Assembly: GCA_013375455.1 (NCBI GenBank)
Contig: JABXJT010000069.1
Span: 1-25,769 of the forward strand
Length of the DNA: 25,769 bases
Reading direction: 5' to 3'
DNA from: Candidatus Helarchaeota archaeon
GTDB lineage: Archaea; Asgardarchaeota; Lokiarchaeia; Helarchaeales; HEL-GB-A
In this document: piece by piece, positions 1-7,648 of the stretch
Layout of the letters: each line of letters starts with the position of its first letter
Numbering within the stretch: the stretch's first letter is position 1
Notes under the pieces: model-generated
Seen by the model: only the letters and a program-made list of their open reading frames with translations
The model's database searches: none
Told to the model about the DNA's origin: nothing
Translations under genes and position numbers: made by a program

Positions 1-192
1 GGCTCGTCCCCCCGATGGTTGATACAAAGTACAAAGCATTTTAATGGTCGTCGTTTTTCCTGCCCCATTCGGTCCTAAAAATCCAAAAATTTCGCCGGAT
101 TTAATTTCAAAATTGATATTATCAACCGCAACGAGCTCGCCCCACGCTTTCGTGAGGTTAAACGCTTCAACGATATTAACACTTTCCGTCAC
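1..192 (-). CDS. ABC transporter ATP-binding protein, N-terminal fragment cut by window edge
   Basis: The first 64 codons of an ABC-type ATPase run off the left edge. The reading starts at a GTG (bases 192-190); the only nearby upstream ATG is followed at once by a stop, and GGTGATC lies just before the GTG. Visible parts are the usual opening strand with an aromatic residue (K-A-W-G) and the Walker A motif [10 protein letters not shown] near residues 44-53, followed by [13 protein letters not shown], typical of drug/lipid-export ABC2-type ATPases (CcmA-like). The signature motif, Walker B and any partner permease lie outside the window, so the substrate is unknown. It is divergent from the hydrolase at 306. 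The family is certain; the subfamily is inferred from the short N-terminus. Confidence 0.9.
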   Translation of the reverse strand, partial: MTESVNIVEAFNLTKAWGELVAVDNINFEIKSGEIFGFLGPNGAGKTTTIKMLCTLYQPSGGRA

Positions 193-270
193 AAGATCAC
201 CTATTGCATAGAAACGGACTTAATCTTACTTTTTTAACTTTTTGAATTAAGCCAAATTTTCCCTTGTAAT

Positions 271-280
271 AATATTTTTA
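271..280 (+). promoter_or_regulatory. TATA-like box ahead of the hydrolase gene
   Basis: AATATTTTTA is centred about 30 bases before the ATG at 306. No Shine-Dalgarno-like sequence is visible before that ATG. Both facts fit a leaderless archaeal transcript starting at or next to the start codon. The call rests on spacing and base content only. Confidence 0.3.
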
Positions 281-305
281 TGGTGCATGCTATCATCGTC
301 TTCCT

Positions 306-1247
306 ATGTCAGCAAAAATTTTAGTCCCCGCAGTAATTCTTTCAACCATACTCTTTTGGATACTCGCTTTAGTATTTCCCACTCAAGCGGCTCTTTTTTT
401 GATACTTCGGAACATCAGCTTCGGAATATTTCTATTTTACGGCGGATTACTTCTGGGAATGCTTGTAATGCTGTTTACCGAATATGAGGGAATAGAATAT
501 AAGTCGCTGCAGCGGGAAAAATTCGAATTGACCTTGAAAGATGGAATCTTAATTCATGGTGAAATTTTGACTGGAAATACAAAGGATTCTAGTCCAGTCG
601 TATTAATCTGCCATGGCCATTTAGGCAGAATGGAATCCATTTACTTGATCGCATATCCCCTCGTGTTGCAGGGTTATAAAGTGGTCTGCTATAACCTTCG
701 AGGTCATGGCAAAAAACCCTTCAAGAGTGGGGGTGTATCATTTGAAATTGATAAAACTTCCATGGATGTACAACAAATAATCGATTTTATTGTTTCACGT
801 CCGGATTTGAATCACGAAAAATTGGCTGCCGTTGGATTTAGCTTAGGAGGATATATACTCTTGACGGGCGGGTATATAGATCCTCGCATTAAGCTCATTA
901 TAGCATTTTGCACTGGACACGACTGGCTTGAGATGACTCAGTTCTGGAAATGGTATATCCGCTTGTTCTATAAACTAATGAGACTCCCTATTCATCCCTC
1001 TGAGGAATTCAGTCGCAAAATCTCTCCGAAATATTTCCTGGAGAAGAAAATTGAAAATAAAATTGTGTGCCTAGCCCACGCAAAAAACGACAGGCTAGTT
1101 CCATATAAGGCATTCCTTAAAAATAAAGAACTGCTTGGGCTTCCCGATGAACAAACAATTGAATTTGACCGCGGCGATCACGGTTTCTTCGGGCAAACCA
1201 CGGTCTATCTCTCCCAGATCATCAAATGGCTGAACGATTACCTCTAA
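306..1247 (+). CDS. alpha/beta-hydrolase with N-terminal membrane segments
   Basis: A 313-residue serine hydrolase. Two hydrophobic segments (about residues 5-33 and 36-57) would anchor it in the membrane, with the catalytic domain following from about residue 65. Visible hydrolase features are the HG oxyanion motif (CHGHLG, 102-107), the RGHG loop (132-135), the nucleophile elbow G-F-S-L-G with Ser179, an acid in KNDRLVP (Asp262) and a catalytic His in GDHGFF (His292). This gives a full Ser-Asp-His triad in the expected order and spacing. The closest general class is the BAAT/dienelactone-hydrolase or lysophospholipase-like esterases; the substrate cannot be read from sequence. It ends only 7 bp from the convergent MFS gene. 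No ribosome site precedes the start, so the transcript may be leaderless. Confidence 0.88.
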   Translation: MSAKILVPAVILSTILFWILALVFPTQAALFLILRNISFGIFLFYGGLLLGMLVMLFTEYEGIEYKSLQREKFELTLKDGILIHGEILTGNTKDSSPVVLICHGHLGRMESIYLIAYPLVLQGYKVVCYNLRGHGKKPFKSGGVSFEIDKTSMDVQQIIDFIVSRPDLNHEKLAAVGFSLGGYILLTGGYIDPRIKLIIAFCTGHDWLEMTQFWKWYIRLFYKLMRLPIHPSEEFSRKISPKYFLEKKIENKIVCLAHAKNDRLVPYKAFLKNKELLGLPDEQTIEFDRGDHGFFGQTTVYLSQIIKWLNDYL

Positions 1248-1254
1248 TCTCTTT

Positions 1255-2487
1255 TCATTTTTGCTGGATGAAGCTTAAGCTTAAAGCTACAACTCCAAAA
1301 CAAATTAGATAAATTAAACAAATTAAAGAGAATAGAAAAATTCCAAAAGCTGCCCAAAGCACGCCAAATATTAGTGACACAGTGAAAGTTCCGAGAAATC
1401 CAACAGATAATACAATACCAGAAACCGTGCCCGCTAACTCTTCTGGGACGCTTTTGAGCTCTATACAGATAGTAAGGCAAAGGGGAATAAGAGTACCAAC
1501 CATTACTCCAATGAAAAAGATGAGAATCCCTAAAACCCACCCCTTGTTAATAAATTGAAGTAGGATTAACAAGGAAATTGCTACAATTGAACTCCCTATC
1601 AAAAATATTTTCCTTTTTCCAATCATATCTGAGATCGAAGGAAGCGTAATATTACCCACTGTTGCGCCGAGCGAGAGAATTGCAGCCAAATACCCAATAA
1701 TTGGATCAACAACTCCTTTACTTCCCATTAAATGTTCCATATAATTAGTTAAGCCAAGTAACACTGAGAATGCAAAAAATATTATGACACATAACCCAAG
1801 GACGTATTTATTAGTCAGGATTATTTTTAATGAAACCAATGAAAACGATTCCCCTCGTGCTGTAGGTTCCTTTTCTTTAATTATAAACGCCCACAAAATT
1901 GTGGTTAATAATGAAAGAATTCCATAGAATAAGAAACAGAGCCGCCAATTCAACTGAAAAAGTGGTAAGAGAATAGTAGCCGTAATTGAAAGCGAAAAGA
2001 CTTGCCCTAACCCGCCTGCCATGAGATAAACTCCTGACGCGGTCCCTTTCTTTTCATCCCCAAACCACGCAGATACGACTTTTCCGAGGTTAGGAAACAG
2101 TAGCCCCCCACCTACTCCAAATAAAAAACTGGTGATCACTAAAAAGAAATAGCTATCCGCCAATCCTCGTAACATGCCAAACCCCGTAATTAAAACGCCG
2201 GAAATAATAGTTGCATTACGTATTCCTATTCGATCCGCTATAATTCCACCCAAAAAAGTAAAAATTACAAACGCTAGAAGTGGTGCTGAATAAATCCATG
2301 AGACTTGAATTTTATCCAGGTCTAAATCGATCGCAAATCCCGTGACTTTGTTGATATCTGCTATGATTGGTAAGAAGATCCAAGCTGCTGTAAAAGTGAA
2401 AAAGAAAATAGATCCAACTATAAGAACAATCCATTTATAATGAGGTGAGTTTTTATTCAAGCTCTTTCCCGACATACCTTGATTCAT
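1255..2487 (-). CDS. major facilitator superfamily transporter
   Basis: A 410-residue, very hydrophobic protein with about 12 predicted membrane helices and the length usual for MFS carriers. The loop GGIIADRIGIRN after the second helix is the MFS motif A (G-x3-D-R-x-G-R-R type), and a related loop (SDMIGKRK) recurs in the second half, as expected of two six-helix halves. Its ATG overlaps the stop of the upstream FGGY kinase by 4 bases (ATGA), so the two are translationally coupled. The context suggests import of a carbohydrate or carbohydrate-like molecule that the kinase then phosphorylates; that is inference. A long acidic/polar loop between the first two helices (around residues 45-60) is slightly unusual. 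Confidence 0.9.
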   Translation of the reverse strand: MNQGMSGKSLNKNSPHYKWIVLIVGSIFFFTFTAAWIFLPIIADINKVTGFAIDLDLDKIQVSWIYSAPLLAFVIFTFLGGIIADRIGIRNATIISGVLITGFGMLRGLADSYFFLVITSFLFGVGGGLLFPNLGKVVSAWFGDEKKGTASGVYLMAGGLGQVFSLSITATILLPLFQLNWRLCFLFYGILSLLTTILWAFIIKEKEPTARGESFSLVSLKIILTNKYVLGLCVIIFFAFSVLLGLTNYMEHLMGSKGVVDPIIGYLAAILSLGATVGNITLPSISDMIGKRKIFLIGSSIVAISLLILLQFINKGWVLGILIFFIGVMVGTLIPLCLTICIELKSVPEELAGTVSGIVLSVGFLGTFTVSLIFGVLWAAFGIFLFSLICLIYLICFGVVALSLSFIQQK

Positions 2488-4019
2488 GAAATCTGACTTA
2501 ATTTCTTTTGCATTTTAAGCCATTTTTTATAATATTTCCTATATTTTTTCTGGGCCACACCTGGTTCAATGACTTTTCGCAGGTGAACCATTGCATTAAT
2601 GGCCTCAGAAAAACCTGAATGCACCCCTGCTCCTACCGCAGCGCAAATCGCAGCTCCTAGACCTGTAGCTTCAATGGTTCCATATGTTTTTATTGGAAAT
2701 CGGAGCGTATCTGCAACCATTTGGACAAATAATTCACTCTTGGCTAGTCCGCCACAAATTCCTGCTTCCTTTATTTTCATTTTCGAAATTGATTCTAGTT
2801 GATCCCAATTACCTTTGATGGCATACGCCATGCTTTCGAGAAACGCTCTAATCATCTGTTTTTTTCCATAGTTTCCCATGTAGACTGGCAGTTCAAACAA
2901 GAATCCACCGAATCCAAGAGGCCCTATACCATCCATGTTCATGATGAATGGACCAAGAAAGGCAAAAACTCCTTCAGATCCAGGAGACACTTCTCCGGCA
3001 ACACGATCCATTAGTTCAAAAGCATCTTTGCCCTCACTTGAAGCAGTCTCTCGTTCTAAATCGGCGAAATTGTCTCGCATCCACCGAAAAATCTTCCCTG
3101 ATTCCCCCGCACTACTTTCTAGAATCCAATAATCTGGAATCAAATAATTATTTGTCCACGTGCGCATTTGCTGGTCAATTATCGGCTGTGCCGTGATCAT
3201 TTGAAGGGGCGTGGTAGTTCCTGCAATGATACCTAGCTGTCCTTCCTCTAGAAACCCCATCCCGAGCAACGCGCATTGGGAATCCGCGCCCCCCATCACG
3301 ACGGACGTTCCCTCAATTAGCGAGGTTTCCATCGCAGCTTGGCTGGTCACCTCCCCAATCTTCGTGCCGGCATTCACGACTTCAGGAAAGATATCATCCT
3401 TCAAATCTAGCATGTTCACGATTTCTTTTGACCACGATCTCGAATGAATGTCAAATAATTCCGTTTCGCAGCCATTAGTGGGTTCGCTATAGATCGCTCC
3501 AGAAAATTTGAACAGGATCCATTCATTCATCATTAAAATCCGATGGATTCGATCATAGATTTCCGGCTTTTTTTCTTTAAACCACTGTAAACGAGCGCTT
3601 ACAAATATAAATGGTGGATTATGCCCGGTTAATTCATAAAGTTTCTTGCCGTGACTTGCTTTCATATTCATTCCTTGCTCAAGGGCTCGAACGTCGTTCG
3701 CAGGTCCCGCATACAACTCCTTCCCCCCATCATCAATCCAGACTGAACCTTCACGAAAACTCGATGCACTGACCCCCTTTATCTGACTGGGTTGAATTTC
3801 CACTTGATTTATCGCGCCCTTGCTCACTTTGCAAATGATATCCCAGAATTCATCGGGTTTAAATTCCAATCCATACGGAGCTGCATCAGATGGGGTGTAA
3901 TATGCCCATTCCTCATAATCAATCCCGCATAAGGTTCCAATATCATTAAAAATAAGCGCTCGACCGCCTCCAGTGCCCGCATCAATCACAAGAAAGTAAT
4001 TTTCTGCCATTCTAATCAT
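2484..4019 (-). CDS. FGGY-family carbohydrate kinase, LsrK-like
   Basis: A 511-residue, full-length FGGY kinase that phosphorylates a sugar or polyol hydroxyl with ATP. It has the N-terminal phosphate loop DAGTGGGR (13-20), the catalytic-base segment MGGADSQ (Asp246) and the C-terminal ATP-site motif GICGGLAKS (420-428). Segments such as VSASSFREG (83-91) and ANDVRA (107-112) look more like autoinducer-2 kinase LsrK (VSACSMREG, ANVDARA) than xylulose or glycerol kinase; this comparison is from memory. The true start may be Met4 (base 4010), since no ribosome site separates the two. The partner is an MFS permease, not the Lsr ABC importer, so the natural substrate may differ from AI-2. Confidence 0.88.
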   Translation of the reverse strand: MIRMAENYFLVIDAGTGGGRALIFNDIGTLCGIDYEEWAYYTPSDAAPYGLEFKPDEFWDIICKVSKGAINQVEIQPSQIKGVSASSFREGSVWIDDGGKELYAGPANDVRALEQGMNMKASHGKKLYELTGHNPPFIFVSARLQWFKEKKPEIYDRIHRILMMNEWILFKFSGAIYSEPTNGCETELFDIHSRSWSKEIVNMLDLKDDIFPEVVNAGTKIGEVTSQAAMETSLIEGTSVVMGGADSQCALLGMGFLEEGQLGIIAGTTTPLQMITAQPIIDQQMRTWTNNYLIPDYWILESSAGESGKIFRWMRDNFADLERETASSEGKDAFELMDRVAGEVSPGSEGVFAFLGPFIMNMDGIGPLGFGGFLFELPVYMGNYGKKQMIRAFLESMAYAIKGNWDQLESISKMKIKEAGICGGLAKSELFVQMVADTLRFPIKTYGTIEATGLGAAICAAVGAGVHSGFSEAINAMVHLRKVIEPGVAQKKYRKYYKKWLKMQKKLSQIS

Positions 4020-4049
4020 TTTGTAGTCAATATTTTTTTGTAAATTAAA

Positions 4050-4184
4050 TTGAAAATTATTATACTTAATAGTGTCCCTGAAACTTTTGAATTAATGGCT
4101 ATTGTAGCGTTAGGTTATCCCGCCGAAGAAAAGAAACAACGATCACGTAAATCACTATCAGAATTAATTTATTTAAGTCTTTAA
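4050..4184 (+). pseudogene. C-terminal remnant of a nitroreductase-family protein
   Basis: An open stretch of about 44 codons, with no start, ends at the TAA at 4182. From about 4074 it reads VPETFELMAIVALGYPAEEK followed by KQRSRKSLSEL. This is the characteristic C-terminal end of NAD(P)H-flavin nitroreductases (typically a P-E-x3-V-x-A-L-I-x-L-G-Y-P-x-E segment, then a basic R-K-x-L stretch). The upstream frame is closed by TAA at 4041, so the FMN-binding body of the enzyme is missing. It lies between the kinase start and the MNT gene and is best read as a decayed gene end left by a deletion or insertion. It is too short to be functional alone. Confidence 0.72.
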
Positions 4185-4286
4185 TTGTTATAACGAACGT
4201 CAACAGCCATAAAATATTCATTTTATTCCATAACACTCAATTATTAATAAAACAATCCGAGATCCTTTTGATTTATTAAGAGTGAA

Positions 4287-4700
4287 ATGGAAATAAAGAT
4301 TATATTACAGCATCACCCATCATACATTGAGAATTTCACTAACCTGGAAATGCTAAGCATGAAGAAAAAGATAGAAGATATAAAGCCAATATTAGACGAA
4401 ATTAAAAAAAATTTAGAAAATTTTTATGGTAATAGATTAAATACCCTCATTCTATATGGATCTTATGCACGAGGCGACGCTACAGATGATTCTGATATCG
4501 ATCTCATCATTCTTCTAAATGACATGAATGATACTTGCGAAGAAATTCTCAGATTTTCTCAATACCTTGGTGATTTAGAATTAATTTATGATACTTTAAT
4601 TTCTATACTCCCTTTTGATGCAAACGAATTTGAAAACGGACATTTACCAGTTATTCTCAACGCTAAAAAGGAAGGAATCCTTGTTTATGAAAGAGGATAA
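4287..4700 (+). CDS. MNT-type nucleotidyltransferase (minimal polymerase-beta fold)
   Basis: A 137-residue protein with the nucleotidyltransferase motif GSYARGDATDDSDIDL: Gly-Ser, then the metal-binding Asp-x-Asp pair, with a likely third carboxylate in LIYDTL. The family's usual length (about 105-115) fits better if translation starts at the internal ATG at 4359 (MKKKIEDIK); the 24 residues before it look non-conserved. The gene overlaps the HEPN gene by 14 bases. MNT/HEPN pairs are known toxin-antitoxin modules in which the transferase AMPylates and inactivates the HEPN RNase; that role here is inferred from family and gene order. No membrane segment or signal peptide is present. Confidence 0.88.
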   Translation: MEIKIILQHHPSYIENFTNLEMLSMKKKIEDIKPILDEIKKNLENFYGNRLNTLILYGSYARGDATDDSDIDLIILLNDMNDTCEEILRFSQYLGDLELIYDTLISILPFDANEFENGHLPVILNAKKEGILVYERG

Positions 4701-5100
4701 AGATATCTTAGGTCTTTTAAAGAAAGCAAAGGAAAGTATTAAGGGTGCAGAAGTTCTATTTAAAGAAAAACTTTACGATTTTTCTGTTGGCAGATCATAT
4801 TATGCGATGTTTTACACTGTTCAAGCCATATTGCTAACAAAAAATTTATCATTTTCAAGCCATAAAGCAGTTATCGCTACATTTGGAAAAGATTTTATTA
4901 AATCTGGAGAAATACCCTCTGATTTACACCGCCACCTTAGAGATGCTTTCAGATTAAGACAGGCAGGTGATTATAGTATTCAACCGTCTGTAAACAAAGA
5001 ACAAGCACAAATATTGATTACCCAAGGACAAGAATTCCTTAAAATTGTTGAAGAATATTTAAACAAGAAAGGGTACAGCTTAAAACCCATTGAAAAATAA
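4687..5100 (+). CDS. HEPN-domain protein (UPF0332/COG1895-like), MNT partner
   Basis: About 137 residues from the ATG at 4687, which lies inside the end of the MNT gene. A longer reading from 4615 is possible but would overlap the MNT catalytic gene by 86 bases. The sequence has the helical HEPN pattern: LLKKAKESIKGAEVLF, the SYYAMFYTVQAILL helix, SSHKAVIATFGKDF and the conserved FRLRQAGDY segment near the third helix. These match the UPF0332 branch of HEPN proteins found next to MNT transferases. R-Q-A-G-D-Y could supply an R-x4-Y-like nuclease motif; a clear R-x4-6-H motif is not seen, so RNase activity is uncertain. It is probably a toxin or a substrate-binding partner of the MNT protein. 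Confidence 0.85.
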   Translation: MKEDKDILGLLKKAKESIKGAEVLFKEKLYDFSVGRSYYAMFYTVQAILLTKNLSFSSHKAVIATFGKDFIKSGEIPSDLHRHLRDAFRLRQAGDYSIQPSVNKEQAQILITQGQEFLKIVEEYLNKKGYSLKPIEK

Positions 5101-5127
5101 TGATTTAAAAGATATTGCTGAAATACA

Positions 5128-5652
5128 ATGTTTGGCGGCAAAATTCGTGGTGCATACAATTTTTTCATTTTAAGAACGATACTCGATACAATTGGTACTG
5201 AGAAGTTCCCCAATTATAGTAGAATCCTGAAAGTAGCCAGGGATTTAAAAGATCAATGGTATGGGTGGGAGGGATTTTGCGAATTTCTGAATGAGGTTGA
5301 AAAAGTAACAACTGAAGAGGATTTACGAGCAATTGGGGTAAAAATTATGATGGGTGTAAAGGAAGGATTCATCTCCGCAGGATTAACAATAGTAGATGCG
5401 GTTCTTAGAGATTATGACCCACTCTTGAAAAAAAATACGAAACAGATGCCACCAACAGAATTACCAAAAACAATTCACTACGAACCAGGATTTGTAATCA
5501 TCGAAATTAGTGCGAGTCGCCCTAAGGCACTCATTGAAGGGTATTTAATGGGTATTGTTCAGATATTTGGGCGGCAACTCATATCCCTTAAATCTGAACC
5601 CGTTAGTCGTGGCGATTTTTCAGGATTTAAATACGAATTGCATTGGCAGTGA
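5128..5652 (+). CDS. protein resembling the V4R/HNOB/Bet3 ligand-binding fold
   Basis: 174 residues, starting 27 bases after the HEPN stop on the same strand. I do not recognise a named family with certainty. The first about 105 residues are helical and amphipathic. After a polar linker with prolines (about 112-122) a strand pair EPGFVIIEISASRP leads into the helix ALIEGYLMGIVQIFG and a closing strand GFKYELHW. The order 'strand, S/R-P, G-Y-x-x-G-helix, strand, G-F-x-Y-x-x-x-W' resembles the C-terminal part of 4-vinyl-reductase (V4R), heme-NO-binding and Bet3 domains. The usual V4R cysteines are absent (SRGDFSG in their place). It could be a ligand sensor or trafficking-type adaptor; its link to the MNT/HEPN pair is only positional. 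Confidence 0.55.
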   Translation: MFGGKIRGAYNFFILRTILDTIGTEKFPNYSRILKVARDLKDQWYGWEGFCEFLNEVEKVTTEEDLRAIGVKIMMGVKEGFISAGLTIVDAVLRDYDPLLKKNTKQMPPTELPKTIHYEPGFVIIEISASRPKALIEGYLMGIVQIFGRQLISLKSEPVSRGDFSGFKYELHWQ

Positions 5653-5742
5653 AAAATAATTTTTTCAGAATTTAAATAATTTTTAAATAAAGGATTAAAT
5701 GAAAAAGGAATAAATCATAACATTGGATAGAGGATAGTTAAA

Positions 5743-6144
5743 ATGGCAGATACGAAAATCGCACTTAGAATGTTGATAGGCGGCCTTCACTATTGTTCCT
5801 CGGAATTGATTAAATTGGATCCTGCTTATAAGGAAAAATTCGCAGGCATTGATGCCGTATTACAGTGGAAATCTGAGCCGGACGGACCAAATACTTACAC
5901 CATCATCAAGGACGCAAAAATTGAGTTTAATGATGATGGAATTCACGAGAATCCAACCTATACAATGATCAGTAAAGATCTTCACCAAGCGCTGGATATA
6001 TACAAAGGCAGGAACCCGTTATCAGACGCTATCAGAAACGGTGACATAGATGTTATTGGCGATAAAGAGGCGTTATTGAAGATTACCTTTTATTTAGTGG
6101 ACCTAATTCCACTTATAGGGGAATTAGCTGGCGTGGTGGTGTGA
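5743..6144 (+). CDS. SCP2-like lipid-carrier protein, type A (first pair)
   Basis: A 133-residue single-domain protein of the sterol-carrier-protein-2 type: an N-terminal helix (residues 5-24), F-x-G-I-D-A-V-L-Q-W strand, a second strand (YTIIKDAKIEF), the acidic turn with H-E-N-P-T-Y-T-M, a helix (DLHQALDIYKG), and the SDAIRNGDIDVIGD segment typical of SCP2 domains (a short helix, then G-x-I/L-x-V-x-G-D). SCP2 folds bind fatty-acyl or sterol-like lipids in a hydrophobic tunnel. There is no signal peptide, so it should be cytoplasmic. Start ATG has GAGGATAG upstream. Only three bases separate it from its 'B' neighbour. The same A-B arrangement recurs at 6622-7426. Confidence 0.78.
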   Translation: MADTKIALRMLIGGLHYCSSELIKLDPAYKEKFAGIDAVLQWKSEPDGPNTYTIIKDAKIEFNDDGIHENPTYTMISKDLHQALDIYKGRNPLSDAIRNGDIDVIGDKEALLKITFYLVDLIPLIGELAGVVV

Positions 6145-6147
6145 TAT

Positions 6148-6537
6148 ATGAATTTGAAAGAAAAAATGCAGATAAAAGCCCTCTTCTATTACGTGGGCCG
6201 TGGCCTTGAAGTCGTTTCCCGGAGTAATGAAGAATTTCAAGAAACCTTCGAGACTCTCGATGGCATTTTTCAGTGGCACGTGGGCGAAGTTTCAATGTAC
6301 TTGGAAGCTAAGGAGGGAATCTTTGACGTGCATTACGATGCAACTCACGATGAACCTGATGTGACTTTTACAGTTGAAGATATCGCCATAGCAAAAGATA
6401 TTCTTATGGGTAAAATGGAAGGTACCGCTGCTTATATGTCAGGAGATCTAGGCATTGCCGGTGATATTCAAATGGGCGTGAAATTCGCCGAAGTAAGCGG
6501 AATTCTTGTTGAGGAACTCGCCGATCTCCTCTCCTAA
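6148..6537 (+). CDS. SCP2-like lipid-carrier protein, type B (first pair)
   Basis: 129 residues and the second gene of the first pair. It shares the layout of its neighbour (N-terminal helix, F-x-x-I-F-Q-W strand, H-D-E-P-D-V-T-F-T-V turn) but belongs to a distinct subgroup. The type-B signature is the segment EGTAAYMSGDLGIAGDIQMG, with a G-D-L-x-I/M-x-G-D/E core, and a C-terminal helix ending ELADLLS. The close partner is the 'B' protein at 7025. A and B are co-transcribed (3-base gap), which suggests a heterodimer or two carriers working together; this is inference. A run of T (6542-6549) directly after the stop may end the transcript. Confidence 0.76.
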   Translation: MNLKEKMQIKALFYYVGRGLEVVSRSNEEFQETFETLDGIFQWHVGEVSMYLEAKEGIFDVHYDATHDEPDVTFTVEDIAIAKDILMGKMEGTAAYMSGDLGIAGDIQMGVKFAEVSGILVEELADLLS

Positions 6538-6540
6538 TCT

Positions 6541-6555
6541 CTTTTTTTTCTCTCC
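6541..6555 (+). terminator. oligo-T terminator after the first SCP2 pair
   Basis: CTTTTTTTTCTCTCC, with eight T in a row on the coding strand, begins a few bases after the stop at 6537. Archaeal RNA polymerase stops at such T-tracts without a hairpin. Confidence 0.4.
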
Positions 6556-6621
6556 TAAAAATTAAAATAACCGAAACAAAAAATCACTACTTACTAAAAA
6601 AAAGGTTAACCGTGAGTGAAA

Positions 6622-7020
6622 ATGGTAGATTCTAAAAAATTTGGAGTTAAGATGCTCATAAGCATGATCGCGTATGCCAGTGGTCAACTGGCAGAGCTGG
6701 AAGATTCCTTTAAGAAAAAATTAGCGGGAATAGATTCAGTGATTCAATGGAAGGTTGCTGACATCAATAGTTATACGATTGTCAAGGATCAAAAGATAGA
6801 GTCCAAGATGGATGCGGTCCATGATAGTCCAACGTATACAATAACAATCAAAGACCTGGACACGGCTTTAGGGATGTTCCAAGGCAAGATTGATATGGCT
6901 CAAGCCATCGCCGACGGGAAGATCGAAGTTCAGGGTGATGCCGAGGCTGTCCAAAAACAGGCGTTCATCATGGAGGATCTTGCAGGGTACTTAGGTGATC
7001 TAACAGGTGGTGGAGGTTAA
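6622..7020 (+). CDS. SCP2-like lipid-carrier protein, type A (second pair)
   Basis: About 132 residues from the ATG at 6622; a GTG two codons upstream (6616) is possible but less likely. It is a paralogue of the type-A protein at 5743, with the same helix, then F-x-x-K-L-A-G-I-D-S-V-I-Q-W, NSYTIVKDQKIE, H-D-S-P-T-Y-T-I-T, a helix (DLDTALGMFQGK) and QAIADGKIEVQGDAEAVQ, the SCP2-type lipid-tunnel segment. The C-terminal tail differs (glycine-rich GGGG). Four bases separate it from its type-B partner, and its 3' end carries the GGAGGTTAAG ribosome site for that partner. Confidence 0.78.
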   Translation: MVDSKKFGVKMLISMIAYASGQLAELEDSFKKKLAGIDSVIQWKVADINSYTIVKDQKIESKMDAVHDSPTYTITIKDLDTALGMFQGKIDMAQAIADGKIEVQGDAEAVQKQAFIMEDLAGYLGDLTGGGG

Positions 7021-7024
7021 GAAA

Positions 7025-7426
7025 ATGGTTAATGTGAAGGAAGTTTTGCAGACCAAGGTCATGGTTTTTATAATGGCGAAAGGCCTAGAGGAGCTCTCCA
7101 AGATCGATGAGGAATTCCAAGAAGAGATCGAGGATTTCGAGGCAATTCTACAATGGAATATAGCCTCAGATATCAGAATGTACCTCGCCATCTCGGATGG
7201 AAGAATAACTGCGCACATGGATGCTGAACACGACGACCCGACGGTTACTTTCATAGTAGAGGACTATGCAAAAGCGCGAGCAATCCTCGGTGGCGAAATC
7301 GATGGCACTTCTGCGTACATGTCAGGCGACTTGAAGATGGATGGCGAAATGCAAGCAGGAATGCGGATGGGACAATTAGGGGAGTTTCTCACAGAAGCCC
7401 TAGGAGACATCCTAAGAAGAGAATAA
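7025..7426 (+). CDS. SCP2-like lipid-carrier protein, type B (second pair)
   Basis: About 133 residues from the ATG at 7025. That start has a strong GGAGGTTAAGAA site, and the protein then lines up with the 6148 protein; the longer reading from 7007 would overlap the type-A gene. It has the QEEIEDFEAILQWN strand, H-D-D-P-T-V-T-F-I-V turn and DGTSAYMSGDLKMDGEMQAG segment, as in the first type-B protein, followed by a C-terminal helix ending GDILRRE. The last about 106 bases of this gene (7321-7426) recur at about 89% identity at 12389-12494, on the far side of the HEAT/WD40 gene. It should bind lipid or another hydrophobic ligand; the ligand is unknown. Confidence 0.78.
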   Translation: MVNVKEVLQTKVMVFIMAKGLEELSKIDEEFQEEIEDFEAILQWNIASDIRMYLAISDGRITAHMDAEHDDPTVTFIVEDYAKARAILGGEIDGTSAYMSGDLKMDGEMQAGMRMGQLGEFLTEALGDILRRE

Positions 7427-7648
7427 AGCAACTATACTCTACATACTTTTTTATCATCAGATCTGAATAATGGACAATGAAAATTCAAAAATTCGCTCTT
7501 ACAACTATTTTTTTCTTTTTAAAAATTGCTAAGATCTACTATGTTATCTAATCCATTTTTTAAAGGCAAATGGTTTAGTTCAAATATGTTTAGTGGCACT
7601 TAAATAAAGAATTCTCCATATAAAATACACATATTTGGGGGACTCTAT

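Noticed and set aside
2599..3447. Several plus-strand open frames opposite the FGGY kinase
   Set aside because: They lie inside a full-length, motif-complete kinase gene on the other strand and show low-complexity S/P-rich translations with no family signal.
4615..4686. Longer N-terminus for the HEPN protein
   Set aside because: It would overlap the MNT gene by 86 bases, and the added residues do not resemble HEPN proteins; the ATG at 4687 fits the family.
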